DNA of 64,000 bases from Cydia pomonella (Eukaryota > Arthropoda > Insecta > Lepidoptera > Tortricidae). This document shows, piece after piece, positions 21,717 to 34,900 of this stretch. The translations under genes and the position numbers were made by a program. The stretch spans positions 6,081,247 to 6,145,246 of the forward strand of contig NC_084723.1 of the NCBI RefSeq assembly GCF_033807575.1. The letters run 5' to 3'. The number at the start of each line of letters is the position of its first letter. Positions within the stretch are counted from its first letter, which is position 1. Under the pieces are notes generated by a model, which searched no databases, was not told the origin of the DNA, and saw only the letters and a program-made list of their open reading frames with translations.

Positions 21717-22165
21717 TTTTTTACAAGCTTTTATTTAACTTGCCCTGTTAGTATGTATGGGGAAAATCTTGCAAGTTAAATTTGACCCACTTCCCAGTTT
21801 CCGATTAAGCTGAAAAATTGCATACATATGTAAGTCGGGTGACAATGCAATATTATGGTACAGTCAAGGTATTAAATATCGGCACGGACAAAGTGTCAAA
21901 AATATGTATACACGCCCTTATTGCCCATACATTAAGGTTGTGTGTACATATTTTTGGCACTTTGTCCGTATCGATATTTAATACCTTGACTGTACCATCG
22001 AGCTGATCTGATGATGGAGACAGGAGATGGCCATAGGAACTCTGTGATAAAACAACGCAACCTAATTGTGTTTGGGGTTTTTAGCATTGTCTCAATGAGT
22101 ATTAGTTGCCTGTGGAAAAAAGTACAGTCAGCGATACAAGCTTGTACCAAAATTGAAATATTTCC
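21717..22165 (+). mobile_element. SINE-like repeat family S2, copy 1, interrupted by a MITE
   Basis: The outer parts (acaagcttttatttaacttg; gtgacaatgcaatattatg; then gagctgatctgatgatggag, ggccataggaactctgtgat, aagtacagtcagcgatacaa) occur in the same order, uninterrupted, in reverse orientation at 57975-58250. Parts also occur at 48034-48160 and 50325-50480. The break at 21856-21997 is filled by a palindrome (next entry). Confidence 0.75.
21856..21997. mobile_element. Palindromic MITE inserted inside a SINE-like repeat
   Basis: TGGTACAGTCAAGGTATT at the left is exactly mirrored by AATACCTTGACTGTACCA at the right. The arms continue as aaatatcg, ggacaaagtg and aaaaatatgt. The terminal GTACAGTCAAG is shared with the 16291 element. 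Confidence 0.8.
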
Positions 22166-22616
22166 CAAAAACTTATTCTTACCAATGAGCAATATGTGTA
22201 TCGTGTATCAAATGAAAGCTAGTGGAAATACCATTTCAAAAATAAATGCAAGCAGTTGGGTTTTTTGTTTTTATAATAATGATTTCTCTTGGCAAATGTT
22301 CATCCCTATAATTCAATATTTGTAAATATTTTTAACTTATAATTCTTACTTACAAGTACTCGTAAACTTGGACGCAGCATGGCCGTTAGCGGCCGCTATA
22401 AAGATCAAAAGTGGTCACGTTTTTTGATTTCTAGTCTGCCTCTTTCGCACTCATGAAAATGTTCATAGGTATACGTGATGGCTTTTCTTTTGCACACTTC
22501 AATTCGAATTATCTTTAAGCTTAAGTAAAATAAGCGTCGTTCTAGATCTGTGGTGATGACCGTGTGGTGACCGTGAGTTGTCATACATGACCCATCTTAT
22601 AATTGAAGTGATCTAT
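22166..22616. other. Intergenic, nothing recognised
   Basis: No coding exon or element end identified. A short GC block, ggccgttagcggccgc, is at 22381-22396. Confidence 0.45.
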
Positions 22617-22950
22617 GGTTAAGAGGAAAGGGAACGACCACTTCTCTATACAAACGTAGTCCCCATTTTCCTCTCTGCATATTGACATTATGGGAAATAT
22701 TTTTACATGATTTGATGTAAATTAACCATAACTATGCCCCATCGTTTAAGTTTTTTAAATTTTCTGCTTATTATAAGAATTATGAGCGAAAAACAATTTC
22801 CATACAAATTTTTAAAACCCCTTAACTCCTATAATAATTAAAAAAAAAAACAAACGAAGGGGCATAGCAGTGGTTGATATACATTTAATTGTATCTAAAT
22901 ATTTTCAATAATGTTAATGTTCACAGAGGGAATATGAAAAGGCGATTTTC
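22617..22950. mobile_element. Palindromic MITE, family P1, copy 3
   Basis: Same order as 7258: ctatacaaacgtagtcccca, tattgacattatggg, taaccataactatgcccc, then in inverse ggggcatagcagtggttgat and aatgttaatgttcacagag. The inner A run at 22842-22851 is variable between copies. Confidence 0.65.
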
Positions 22951-23403
22951 GAGCCATCAAATCAAACGCATGATACTAGATAATTAATGACACCCTATTA
23001 TCAGTTTTACATGTTCTCGTAAATGTAGTTATTGCGAAAAATCAGTCGATATTCTAATGAAGAAATATATAAAAATAAACATAATAAAACTTACTAAATA
23101 CCTAAAAAAATCTTATTGGCTTTGTAGTAAGTAAATTATTATAAATATGGTGAACGTGTTGAACCCATTAAATTCAATTACATGCCATTGGTATTAATTA
23201 AAATACCAAATTTAATAGGTATCATTGAAACATAGAAACTAGAAACATATTAAATACGTCCCTTTGATCATTAGATTTGAATTATAAGTCTACGATTAAT
23301 TCATAAAAACATAATATGGTACGTTTATTTATTATTGACACGAGATCTATGTACCTACCGTTGGTCTATTGACCATTGGACCTAAAGTTGTTGCAATTTT
23401 ATC

Positions 23404-23522
23404 AGGGCTAAAACCAAAGTTCACAAATTGCGGGCATCTTTTTCTGTCACTCTAATTACGCCTTAATTGGAGTACAAGTGAAACATAGTCGCAATTTGCA
23501 ATACCGAATATTCGCGGAAGCC
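23404..23522. mobile_element. MITE family M1, copy 2
   Basis: It contains agttcacaaattgcgggcat, tctgtcactctaattacg and the decayed right arm gcaatttgcaa with ttcgcggaa. Confidence 0.6.
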
Positions 23523-23649
23523 CCCAGAATCGATCAGAAAAGGCGGCTGTTTTCTTTAGCAAGTTGTGCGAATACATAGTTATTTAACAGCTCTTAGTCG
23601 TCTGTTACACTACGGCAGCCAGAACCTAAGTAAATTCATTATTTATAAT

Positions 23650-23870
23650 CATCATCATGTTCATAATTTAGGTATTTAGACCTTTCTTGCCACCTCTCAC
23701 GAAGAGTCTGGGCAACTTAATCCTTACTACTTTTAACGAAAGCGACTGTTATCTAAACTTCTAATCCACAGAGAAAATCCTAAAAGATGACTCCAGTTTG
23801 TTTGATGAAAACGATGTTTTTCTTCTTCAGAAAACGATTGGCAAATATGATATAAACTTATCCTCTGCAT
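23650..23870 (-). mobile_element. tRNA-derived SINE, family S1, copy 2 (decayed)
   Basis: It shares acgaaagcgactgttatct, a cagagaaaatcc block and gatgaaaacgatgtttttc with the copy at 11190; the tRNA-like head is missing. Confidence 0.5.
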
Positions 23871-24204
23871 ATTATTATAAAATGAAATAATAAAGAAAGA
23901 ACCGAACGTAATTTTTCCATTAGCCAATGAAATAAATTGGAGGTCGCAACGATTACTTAATCAATCGAGAGGACGTAGCGTTTAGTCCGCTGATTTAGCT
24001 GTGTGTTTACGTCCCTGTTTGGCATTCAGATTCACAAAGGTAAGTACGCAGCCACGAAATCGGTTGCGACGTTTGCAACCTACTAAGAAGTAGCTGAATG
24101 CTGAAGCATTTCATGGCCATTCTTTGAAACGTTTTAGAAAAGCTCATCTCTGATATTTAATGGGTTGATCAATGAATGAGCAATTAGGTTCAAGGTTAAA
24201 AGAA

Positions 24205-24480
24205 TAAACGGAACCCATTATTTAAGGAATTATAGGATTACTTTGTTGTCCGTCTGTCTATCAATATCCTATATCTCGAGAGCGCGTGGAGGAATCGAGT
24301 TGAAATTAAAACTAAATATATACTCAAGTCTACAGTTCCTTGAAGCTATGAAACAATCAAACTTCGAAGTTAACGCAAAACAAGATACGGCCGCTTATGC
24401 CACAAAAAATGATTATTTCAAATCAAATTGTTTTTTTTTTTTTCCTACTATAGTTGGATGTTATTTTTCATTGATATATT
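24205..24480 (+). repeat. Partial copy of the cggaaccctta repeat
   Basis: It shares aaacggaaccc, ataggattactttgttgtcc, gagagcgcgtggagg and aacgcaaaacaagatacgg with the 1909 copy. Confidence 0.6.
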
Positions 24481-25352
24481 ATTGAAGAACGCTTTTTAAA
24501 AATTAGTTTAAATATTACTTATGAAAGAAAAATAATGTAAATAATCGTATATGATACCTTTACATTATTGTTATATACTCGTATTTGTTGTGACCAAAAG
24601 TTTTTTTTTAATAAAAAGACTCGTCAAGATAGCTTATCTTTTTTCTAATGCTAAAAAAAACGAACTACCTATATAATTCCTACCAAGATTAATGTATGTA
24701 TGTAATTATGTATGTATGTATGTCACTTTATTGCATATAAACAAGTAGTTTGATTATGATCGATGATATTAGATACTTTGTCATGCGTAGTATTCATTGA
24801 AGCGATGCATTGCTATCAATATAATGTAGTTAAATAAATCACTGCCGCGCCGTCACATATTTCCTGGTCAATATAGATTACTATTACATACCCAATCGTT
24901 CTATTTATTACCTGACGTTACTTTGCTGAACCTAGTCGGTCGTTTAGTAGATCGGACAGAAGCAAAAAAGGCGTCACGATCATTTTGGATAGGTGGTACG
25001 AAGATGTACACATTCCTATTTACACGACTGCCCAAGAAAAGGAGTATACCTAGTGTTTATATGTATCTTTACACAGTGTACCTACGAAAAAAAAACCTAT
25101 AAATATTAGGCACCAAACCATGTATAATAAAACCTACTATAAAACTAAAAATCTAATTCTAAAGTCATGTACGGTGGGGAGGTGATGTGATGGCAGAATT
25201 TTCTGGCTGAATTGCAATACTTACCGGGTGTTCGAGGAAAGTACCAGTTCTTTTGGCCGAACTATTTTTGAGGCATGCTTCCTAGTCTGTACATAGATAG
25301 ACAGGTTAAGAAATATTTGTGTCTCAGATTGTGAATAACCATTTTCTCTTCA
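24481..25352. other. Upstream region of ebony; non-coding exon boundary at its end
   Basis: AT-rich, with a (tatg)n run at about 24690-24722 followed by cactttattgcata, a SINE-tail-like end. A good 3' splice site (ttttctcttcag) ends at 25353, twelve bases before the ebony start codon, so a 5' UTR exon must lie further upstream. I could not place it. Confidence 0.5.
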
Positions 25353-25353
25353 G
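25351..25353 (+). promoter_or_regulatory. 3' splice site before the ebony start codon
   Basis: The pyrimidine-rich attttctcttcag stands 11 bases upstream of the ATG at 25365. This implies that the transcript starts at an untranslated exon upstream. Confidence 0.65.
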
Positions 25354-25364
25354 TTTCAGACACA

Positions 25365-28300
25365 ATGGGTTCTCTGCCTCGGGTCTCAGTGGTGTCGGGT
25401 GCGCGGCGCGCGATCCCCGCGGCTCCGCTGCCGTCCCACCTGGCCCGCTTGGACTGTAGCGACTCCACTGCTCTCGTGTACTCTGGTAAGATTTACAGCA
25501 TGGCTACTAGCCCCGGGTCTCAGTGTATATCGCCCCATTTCTCAGTTTTTGGACACAGTGGATGGTTTGCCTCGGGTCTCAGTGTGTCGGGTGCGCGGTG
25601 CGCGGTCCCCGTGGCTCCGCTGCCGTCCCACCTGGTCCGCCTGGACTGTAGCCACTCCACCGCTACTATGCAGGCATGGCTACTAGCCTCGGGTCTCAGT
25701 GTAAATCCCCTATTTCTATAATAAGTTCTTGGGCATAATGAGTTCTCTGCCTCGGGGCGGGGCTATCGAGTCTCAGTGGTGTCAGGTGTCCCTGAGCTCC
25801 GCTGCCGGGACGGCCGGCCTTGATTCTCGTAGCGATAGTTTACATACAGCTCTTGTGTTCTTTGATAACCTTATTTTCCTAAGTTTCTAGTATTTTCTGT
25901 CTACATGGCCTGTGCATCTAGTAAGGGGGTACTCCCACATAATGTGGTTGATGGTCAGGGCTATAACCGCGAAAATTGAAGTTCGTCAATTGCGGGCATT
26001 TTTCTCTGTCACTCTAATTACGTCTTAGTGAGAGTAAAAGAGAAAGGTCCCCGCAATTTGCGAATTTCAATTTTTGCGGTAGGCCCCCTGGTCTCGATGC
26101 CCGCAGTTACAGGCAGGAGAGGAGCTCCAGCAGCCCCATTTGTACCAGACCAGTTCTAAACACAATGAAGTCCATAAATGCAATGGCTCACTCATGACAC
26201 AAACCTACTAGGTACCTAAATTAGTTACTATACAAAGTGCATCGCCCAGATGCCAATCGTACATCGACAAACGCTAAAAGAAAAGAAAAAATGTGTGGGG
26301 ATGACAGAAGCTACGAAAAGTCACGTGACTATTTCCATATATACATTGTTTAGAATAGAATAGAATATGTACATAGGTATGTATGACTAGAACTACTACA
26401 TAGAAGTATCATAACGTTTGAACTAGATATGATTGGACATAAATAGCAGAAATAATAATTTTCGTTAGAAATGGTTTCATTTTATCCTTAGGCCTAAGGT
26501 CTATGCTAGACTAGATCATAATTATACGGTTTAAATAGATCTTAAAGACCTGAGGCTACTTTTAAGCATAAATAAGCGGTTCTAAAGCTGGCAGCTGGCT
26601 AATTTGAATTGGCGAATTAATAAAGTTGATTGTATAAGATTGCAATCATTGCAGTTATCGCCCATATTTAATTCAATCGCCTATTTAAATTGTGTCGCAA
26701 TCGCTACGAACGAAGTTACATCTATATGAGTTGAAGGGTAAAGGTGGGTTAGACTAGGTGGGTCATAGATACAGAAAAACAGTTGTTTATCTTGCTCTTG
26801 AAACCACATTGACACATCCTATGATGACTTATTCTGATAGTCTAAATAAAATTTGAGACGTCAATGCCGTCAAGACGCAACTTCATGCAAATCATGCATT
26901 ATGAATGTACCCCCGTCTTTCCCGGATATGTGAGATTCAGTGAAATCTAAGATGGAGTGCTAATGATACCCCATACCAGCGTTTATTGAGCGTCGGCGTC
27001 TAGTCAGCGCTACCGAAAATGGTTTCGCTGTTGCGCCAACGTTGCGTCGAGCAGCAGCCATGGTACCTATTTAGCTATACGCCGACGCTCAGAAGACGCT
27101 AGGTGGGGTTGCAGGGTCTTTTGGTACCTAATTATTATTTACCCAAAAATATGATTGTTGCAGATGAGACTGGCACGACGCGCGTAACCTACGCGCAACT
27201 AGCGGCACGCACAAATGCGCTGGCGCGTGCGTTGGCATCGCGAGCGCGCGGCGCCGGCGCTAACCAGGATGGCGACTTTGTCGTCGCCGTGTGCATGCAG
27301 CCTACACACAAGTAAGTTATCTGGGCAAGTTTCAGCTATAAAACACCTACTTACCAGATAATATAATTAAAGTGCCTTTCGTGGCCAAGGCGTTAAGAGT
27401 TCAGGGTTTTGGTGTTAAAAAGTGGCCCCAACTTACCGGGCATCGGGGTTGTGGCACCATCGCTCGAACGATGCCGCCATATCTTTAGCCTTTGATCTAT
27501 TAGATGGCGCTACTTTTTGATATTTAAAAAACATAACACATATCATTAAACGAATAAGGATCAAAGTCAAATGGCATCCTAAAAGTTTTAATCATGTGTC
27601 GAAAGATGGTAGTAAATTTACTGTGGCTACAAAGTTTTCTTGACCAATCCTCTTCTATTTCAAATTCTCTTTGGTCTGGACATAACCTGTAATTTAAAAG
27701 ACCGGTCTAGCCTAATCGGTAGTGGTAGTGACCCTGCCTATGAAGCCGATGGTCCTGGGTACGAATCCCGGTAAGGTAATTTATTTGTGAGATAAACACA
27801 GATATTTGTTCTTCTTTATGTGTTTTCTATATATGTATTTATCTCTATAACGATGTTTATATCGTCGCCTAGTACAAGCTTTGCTTAGTTTAGGGCTAGG
27901 TCGATCTGCGTATGATGTCCCCTAATATTTATTTGTTTAATATATCTTTGAATTCTTAAAACTAATACCATTTTACAGCACAGTGATGGCGCTCCTCGCG
28001 TGCTGGAAAGCCGGAGCCGCCTACGTGCCCATGGAACCCAGCTTCCCACAGCAGCGCATCAACCACATATTGCAGGATGCACAACCTGCCCTGGTTATCT
28101 ACGATGACCGCTGTAAGTTTCTTTTATCCTCCTCCAAGCGTAGATACCCCAACACAATCATGACCTGGTCAATCCAATGCATTAGGCTCGGCCCCCTTGG
28201 CTTTTTTATGTCGACTTCGTACTAGAAACTTTACTCTTTCACTGAGCTGGAAAGAATCATTTTCCAAAGAACCCAGGAGCTACAACGCATCGACCACATG

Positions 28301-31300
28301 TTGCTGCACAACTCGATCTTGTAGTCTAGTACGACCGCTGTAAACCTTTGTTCGGTTGTCTGTTTGTGCTGAGCATGGGAATGTTGCACCTGTTCTTCAA
28401 TACGGTATCACTATTTGACGAAATTTTACAGCCGTAAACTCTAAATCAGTTTAGGCAATCTTCAGCTTTCTACACCATCGTTCAATTCAACTTATGTAAC
28501 ATTGATATGGAGATAAGCTAGCCGGTTTTTTAAACTCAATAAAAAAGAATGTTTTGTTCAATTGTTACAATTTTAACGTCTGAACTTATGCTTCTTTCTC
28601 CAGGCAACCCCTCCATGTTTGCCGCCACTGGCTTGCCGTCAGTCTCCTTCGAGGAGCTGGCGATGGAAGCGAGTGGTCTGTCTGCGGAGCCCCTGAACCC
28701 GATGGAGATGCTGGCTGACTCCTGCGCTAATAGCATCGCCATCGTGTTGTATACTTCTGGAAGCACTGGAGTGCCTAAAGGTAGAACATTTTATCGACTG
28801 CTTTTAGAAATCACACCTTGGCATTCTTAAAAAGCCACTGAATATGCTTCTTTTAAGGCCACCAGGTCGGTATGTAAACATGCACAGTTCTTTACAAGAT
28901 ACTTGTAGATTTCTTGATGACCGTTTCTGTTTTATAAATCAGGGATATTCTCATAATCAGATAATAGCATACAAAATCTATTATACATTTTACTGTTGTA
29001 TGCTTCCCAGGAATCTGATACAGAATATAAAGAAACCGTATACATTAAATTTATTTTCGTATCGTAACGTAATCGTTTTAATATTTATTCCAGGAGTCCG
29101 TCTTCCGTACTCCGCTATCTGCAACCGCCTGTGGTGGCAGTTCCACACTTTCCCGTTCACGGAAACAGAAGCCACTTGCGTCTGGAAGACCGCTCTAACC
29201 TTCGTAGACTCAGTCTGCGAGATCTGGGGGCCGTTGCTGCATGGACGGTCTTTGTTGATCCTGTCCAGAGAGACGACTAGGGACCCGCAGAAGCTGGTGC
29301 GGGTTTTGGCTGAGAATCAGGTAAGAGTTTATAAGGAGTCTGGTTGCATTTGCTTCTGGATGACTGTTCTGATCTTCATGGCCTCGTTGCTGCATAGATG
29401 ATACTAATCGCAGTTTACCTGAGAACCAAGAGTTTGTGGGTAAAGTTATGTTGTAATGAAACTTGCACATTAGGTTATAATTGTTGACACACATTAACGA
29501 AACCAAATCGGACGATTAGTATTTCTATCAGTGAGCAGCAAATACCCTTTTTATTCTCAACAACAATGTTGTTCAATAGTGTTCTAATAGGGAAGCTTAA
29601 GAACATGTTTTAATTTTTTTACAACCAACCAATTATTTTTCAGATACAACGACTGGTCCTCGTCCCAACCCTCCTCCGTTCGATCCTCATGTACCTCTCC
29701 CTCAACCGCTCTGAACGCCCGCTCCAGAATCTTAAGCTATGGGTCTGCTCCGGAGAAACCCTCAGCAAGGAGCTGGCTGCCCAGTTCTTCCAGTATTTCG
29801 GAGACCACAGCGGTTATAAGTTGGCGAATTTCTATGGGAGCACTGAGGTTATGGGAGATGTGACGTATTATGTGTTACAGAATACTGCGCAGTTGGATAA
29901 TCATAATACCATCCCGATTGGTGAGTTTTAGAAATTCTTTATCATACCATATCCGATACAACACATGCAGCAGTATCGGAAGAACAGTTTTTTTGAAGTT
30001 GGACTAGCAATTAACTCACGAATTTGAGTATGGCTGGTTTGGCCAGTCTCAAGCCATAATCGTCAACCGAATACCGACTCTTTTATCTAACCCTATAGTT
30101 ATAATGAAATAATTTGTTTTATTATAAATCTGTACGAAATCTGAAACTCTTTCCAACAACTCATTTGCATCTCCAGGTTCTCCCCTGGACAACTGCGAAG
30201 TATACTTACTCGATGAGGAGATGCACCCAGCGCGCGAGTCCGAGGTGGGCGAGGTGTGGGTCGCTGGGGCCAATCTGGCGTGCGGATACGTGGGTGGACA
30301 GGCGCCTGACAAGTTCTGTGACAACCCTCATGCTACGAGCGCAGGTATTTTTTGATGATATTTTTCCCTACCAGGCTTAGTAGAGCCGTAACAGACATTG
30401 AAAAACTCATTAAATTGTTTATTGTATTCTCGTGTAATAAGATTCCAAAATTGCGCACGCTTGAATCGTGATATAGCATGTGGCAGCGAGTATAGTGACT
30501 TTTGAATATAGATGGTAATTTTTTTGTCAAATTAAATATCTTAAAAATTAACATACCTACTTAAGTACGTTCCTGCTGAAGATGCTATACTTACTAAGGA
30601 TAGGTACTTCTTTTGTCCTAAAGTATCTACTTCATTGAAGCCTTTCCCGATTTAGTTCTTAAGTTTTGTAACAGTTTTTAGTTTTGACAGCTTCCAATCA
30701 TGTAACCTATTACTTTCTACGTTTATTTTCTAGAAATGAATGTAAATTATAAATAATAATTTAAAATCCTATATTGTACACCCTTGCAGGGTATCATGTA
30801 CCTACTTGACCAAATGTAAGACCAAAATGTACGAATAAATTATATCATATTGATACTCCAAAAAACTTTCATGCAACTGCATTTTCAGACTACGGCCGCC
30901 TCTACCGTACCGGAGACTTTGGCATGCTGCAAAAAGGAGTCATTCTGTACGCAGGACGGACCGACTCCCAAATAAAGATCCGCGGGCATAGGGTGGATCT
31001 ACAGGAGGTGGAACGTGCTGTCGCCGCTGTCAACGGTGTAGAGAAAGGTGATACACATACGAGTATATCGTTGTCTATAAGTGCCCACAGCTCAAGTGAT
31101 ATTGAGCTTACTGTGGGGATTAGTCAATTTGTGTAATAAATGTCCTATTATTTATTTATATCTTCCAGCCGTGGTCCTCTGCTACGGGCTTGCGACCGGC
31201 AACCCTGAGATCCTAGCTTTCGTCACCATCGAGCCAAATGCCAAGCTTGGTTCGCATCACATCGAAGCTGCTCTGAAGAATGCCCTTACCTCCTACATGA

Positions 31301-31919
31301 TCCCGCAGGTAATACTCGTAGTATTAGCTTATTTATGCTTTGGCTTGAGCTGAGATAACTTTGCAGGCATGTTATTGGTGGGATATTATGCTTTTGAATC
31401 CCCGATGCAAAAAGAGGGGTGCTATATGTTTGACACTAATGTCTGTCTGTCTGTGGGATCGTAGGATCCAACGGATGAACCGATTTCGATGCAATTTCCT
31501 TGCGGTGGTTCTTAGCTATGTTTGATCGAAATCGGTCCAGCAGTTTGAATAGTATCAGCTCTTCCAAAAATATGTACCTAAGGCATTTTGGTATAAAATT
31601 GATTTTTTTGGTATATTAGCGTAGGGAGTTTTAGGTTCTAAGACTGCTAAACTAATTCTCTTATACGCAAATGTCTTAGGTATTATTTAGATTGGATGAC
31701 AATCGTATATCTAAAATTTTACGCTGGTGAATTGCGTAGTTTTCTGGCCGCATGAGTACGTACGATTAATACGTTATTTTACGTATTTACATGAAAAAAT
31801 GGTTTATTTACGAAAATATATATTGCAGGTTATCATGATCGACACCATTCCATTGCTTGTCAACGGCAAAGTGGACAGACAAGCACTGCTTAAGATGTAC
31901 GAAAATACAAATAACAACG
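25365..31919 (+). CDS. ebony: Ebony exons 1-10: adenylation domain
   Basis: Residues 1 to about 547. Exon 1 codes a 40-residue leader rich in Arg, Ala and Pro. Adenylation motifs in order: LYTSGSTGVPKG, the ATP-binding loop, at about 182-193 across the exon 4/5 junction; GSTE at 334-337 in exon 6; YRTGD at 423-427 and the following GRTDSQIKIRGHRVDLQEVE in exon 8; and NGKVDR at 529-534 in exon 10, with the catalytic lysine of the A10 motif. This domain activates beta-alanine in known Ebony proteins; substrate choice here is inferred from family membership. Confidence 0.93.
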
Positions 31920-34900
31920 GTAAGAAACTTCTCTTTCTTTGTCGATAAATGGTCTAAGGATTCTAAAATGCTTTCTTGGCCCTTTTCGTACATAACCCAG
32001 TCCATGATGTTTTTATTTCATTTCGTTAACTTCAGGGTATGGATAAGTGTCATTAAAGGAAACTAACTGGCATAGGTACCTACATAGTTAACTTTCAGAT
32101 TTTATTAATACAAACTAATTAAATGCCGCACATAGCGTTGTTGTAACACGAGATTATATTTAACGCAACCAAACAATTCAAAACTCCTTATGACATATCA
32201 ATGTCATTTTGCACATCGATCTTCCGAACTTGCGTTTAGCAGCAAATGTATGAACTTTTACTAAACACTTATAAGTAAACAAGCCCTAAGACAAGTGTGC
32301 GCGCTATGGTCTTATCAGAGAAATATAAATGATTGATTATCTTCATAATCAAGTTAATTAGAAAACCTGTGTCTTCAAGAAATTACTGTAATGTAGCTCT
32401 AAAATGCATTGAAATTAACGTAGTTCAAAGAAAACACCATGTAGAAATCCCAAATCTTTTTGGACCCTATTAAACTGACCTACATTTTTCTTTCAGATGA
32501 CTCAGAAATCCCCCTAGACATCGACTATTCCGGCGTCGACTCCGACAGCATGGACAAAGCCCGGGTTCTCTTCGAGACCGTTGGAGAGGTCCTCGGTCGC
32601 GCCGCCAGGGGAGCTCTATCAGTCAGAGCGGGCTTCTACGAGCTGGGAGGGAACTCTCTAAACTCCATCTATACAATCACTAGGTTGAGGGATAAGGGGT
32701 ATTATATCGGTAAGTTTAAGTCTGCTTTTTAGTCAGTTTACTAACCAGGGGTCTTGGCAACTTAATGCAAAGAATTGGCATAAGTTATTATGAGTGACTT
32801 TTAACTCAGAGGGTAAACTGGACCTTATTAGGATACCTCCAAATTCTGCATGATAGTTTTCTTTACGAAAAATGGTAGTAAATACATTTCTGAGAAACGC
32901 ACTGGTACGAGAGCTGGGACTTTTAGGCCAAATGCTTTAGGTACCTCTAGGTTACCAGCGCTTTTTCACCGTTAATAGAATATGATGGATTTTATTTTTA
33001 AAAAACAACCCAGATAAACAAGTTTACTTGCTATTTCAGAAATCAGTGACTTCCTGGAGGCAGCCAACCTCGGAGAGGTGCTTTCGAAGCTGTCCACCAG
33101 CCCTGACTGCCAGGGCAACAACCAGCCCAAGTTCACAGCCGAACCGATGCGCGATGAACACAAGGACGACGTCATTGAGTAAGTCCCTCTCAAGTTTTAA
33201 TTATATACCATTTCTACCTCTTACCTCAATCACGGCTCGGTTTGCGGAGAAATACTTATAAAAAATCCACAAGAGCTGGTCTTCGATATAGCGTCGTGAA
33301 AAACAGTCATTTTAAATAGGTACACGTACAGTTGAAATCTGGCCATTTTCGATTTGCCCCGTGTAAGAAAGGCCTAAATGGATTCATCCATTCCGAACTC
33401 AATCGCAACTTTAAGATTTATCCTGTTGCAGAAATTTAATTAGGTCTATTAGGTATAATTATTCCGTCAAAGCCTTGAAGCTTTATTAAGTGACATGATA
33501 TGTGGTTAATGTTATCCTTTCTACACTTTGTTACTCTGTAAGTAATTACAGTAGCAGTAGAGGTCCGGGTGATAAATACTGCCCTCAAAAATATCATTAA
33601 TATCATACTTTGTTTCCAGCATGATAGTGACCTCGTTCTACGAGAAAGCGGAGCTGGAGCAGTTCCTCCGGCACGAGATTGAGACGCGCGACTACGCGCA
33701 CTGCATCAGCGCGTGTTGGGCCGCCCTGTTGCAAGCGCGTCTCTCCGTTGTTCTTAGAGACGGTAATTTATATTCTATTTAAAGTCGACTACGGAAATGG
33801 TTGTTTTATTCTGTAATTGAAACTAAATTCAATCTAGATTCATTAAAACAGTTGGTCCTAAAACACTGCCTTGAGTTGAGGTATGCCAACATGTTTTTTT
33901 TTCTTTGCGTTTGTTGATATTTCTCTGAGTTCTAGTCAAGTGGAGAATAACTGTGAAATACAGCTCGAAACAGTTCCCCATACCTACTACAAATCCATGT
34001 GTCTTAACAATATGGGGTTGAAAATAGTGTCAAACGCTTTGCTAAAGTCATTTCGGTTTATATTCCGAGAAGATAGGTATTAAGCTTCTTATTGATTATA
34101 ATTTATAAAATTTTAATTGAGTTACAACTTCTAATAGTTCCGAAGGGTACTACCGAAACACTTTTACTAAGCTTAATTAATTTGGTTACTGATCTAAAAA
34201 ACGTTTGCTCCACAGATAGCGGAACTCCAGTGGCTGTGGCCTTGAACTTCGATGCTCGTGACGAGCCAGAAATTGAACTTACTGGCGGACTCGCCAAAAT
34301 TATGTCTTTCCTGGAATTCGTCGAGGGTTCAGTTAGAGACACTATGCTCCCCGAAGGCAAAGGTAAGATATATTAAAATTTCTAACGATTTCAAACGTTT
34401 GTTCACTGAATTTATATATAGTCATACATTTGACTTTAAAATTTGAACAAAGATACAAATCTCCAAGATAAATTCAAAAATTCATGTCAGTTTCAAGCGT
34501 GTCGATTAGGATATTTATGGGCTGTTCTACTTGATCACTCCTAATTTTATAAACAATAATCTACACTTATCAAAGAGAGCAAACAATCCTAAGCGATACT
34601 GTAACATAACAAAAGACTGAAATACCTTACATAAGCCATATACACGTGTCACACTCAATAATCGATCCCATCCAGGCACCATCCTCCACTCCTTCATGAT
34701 GGCGACGGCCGAGCACCTGAGCGCGCGCGAGAACGTGGCCGCGATCCGCGCGCTCGAGCACGCCACCGTGCGCGTGGCGCGCGACCAACGGTTCCTCGGC
34801 GTGTTCACCACCAACACCAGCCCGCTTACACAGGTACAGTACGAGTACAAACCATATTATATCTATAATACTGGTTAGTATTTTCAGCTAAAACTCATCT

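Noticed and set aside
28844..29401. 185-codon ORF as one continuous exon
   Set aside because: Only 29094-29320 carries Ebony sequence, with proper AG and GT borders and matching phases; the rest is intron read in frame by chance plus the exon 5 relic.
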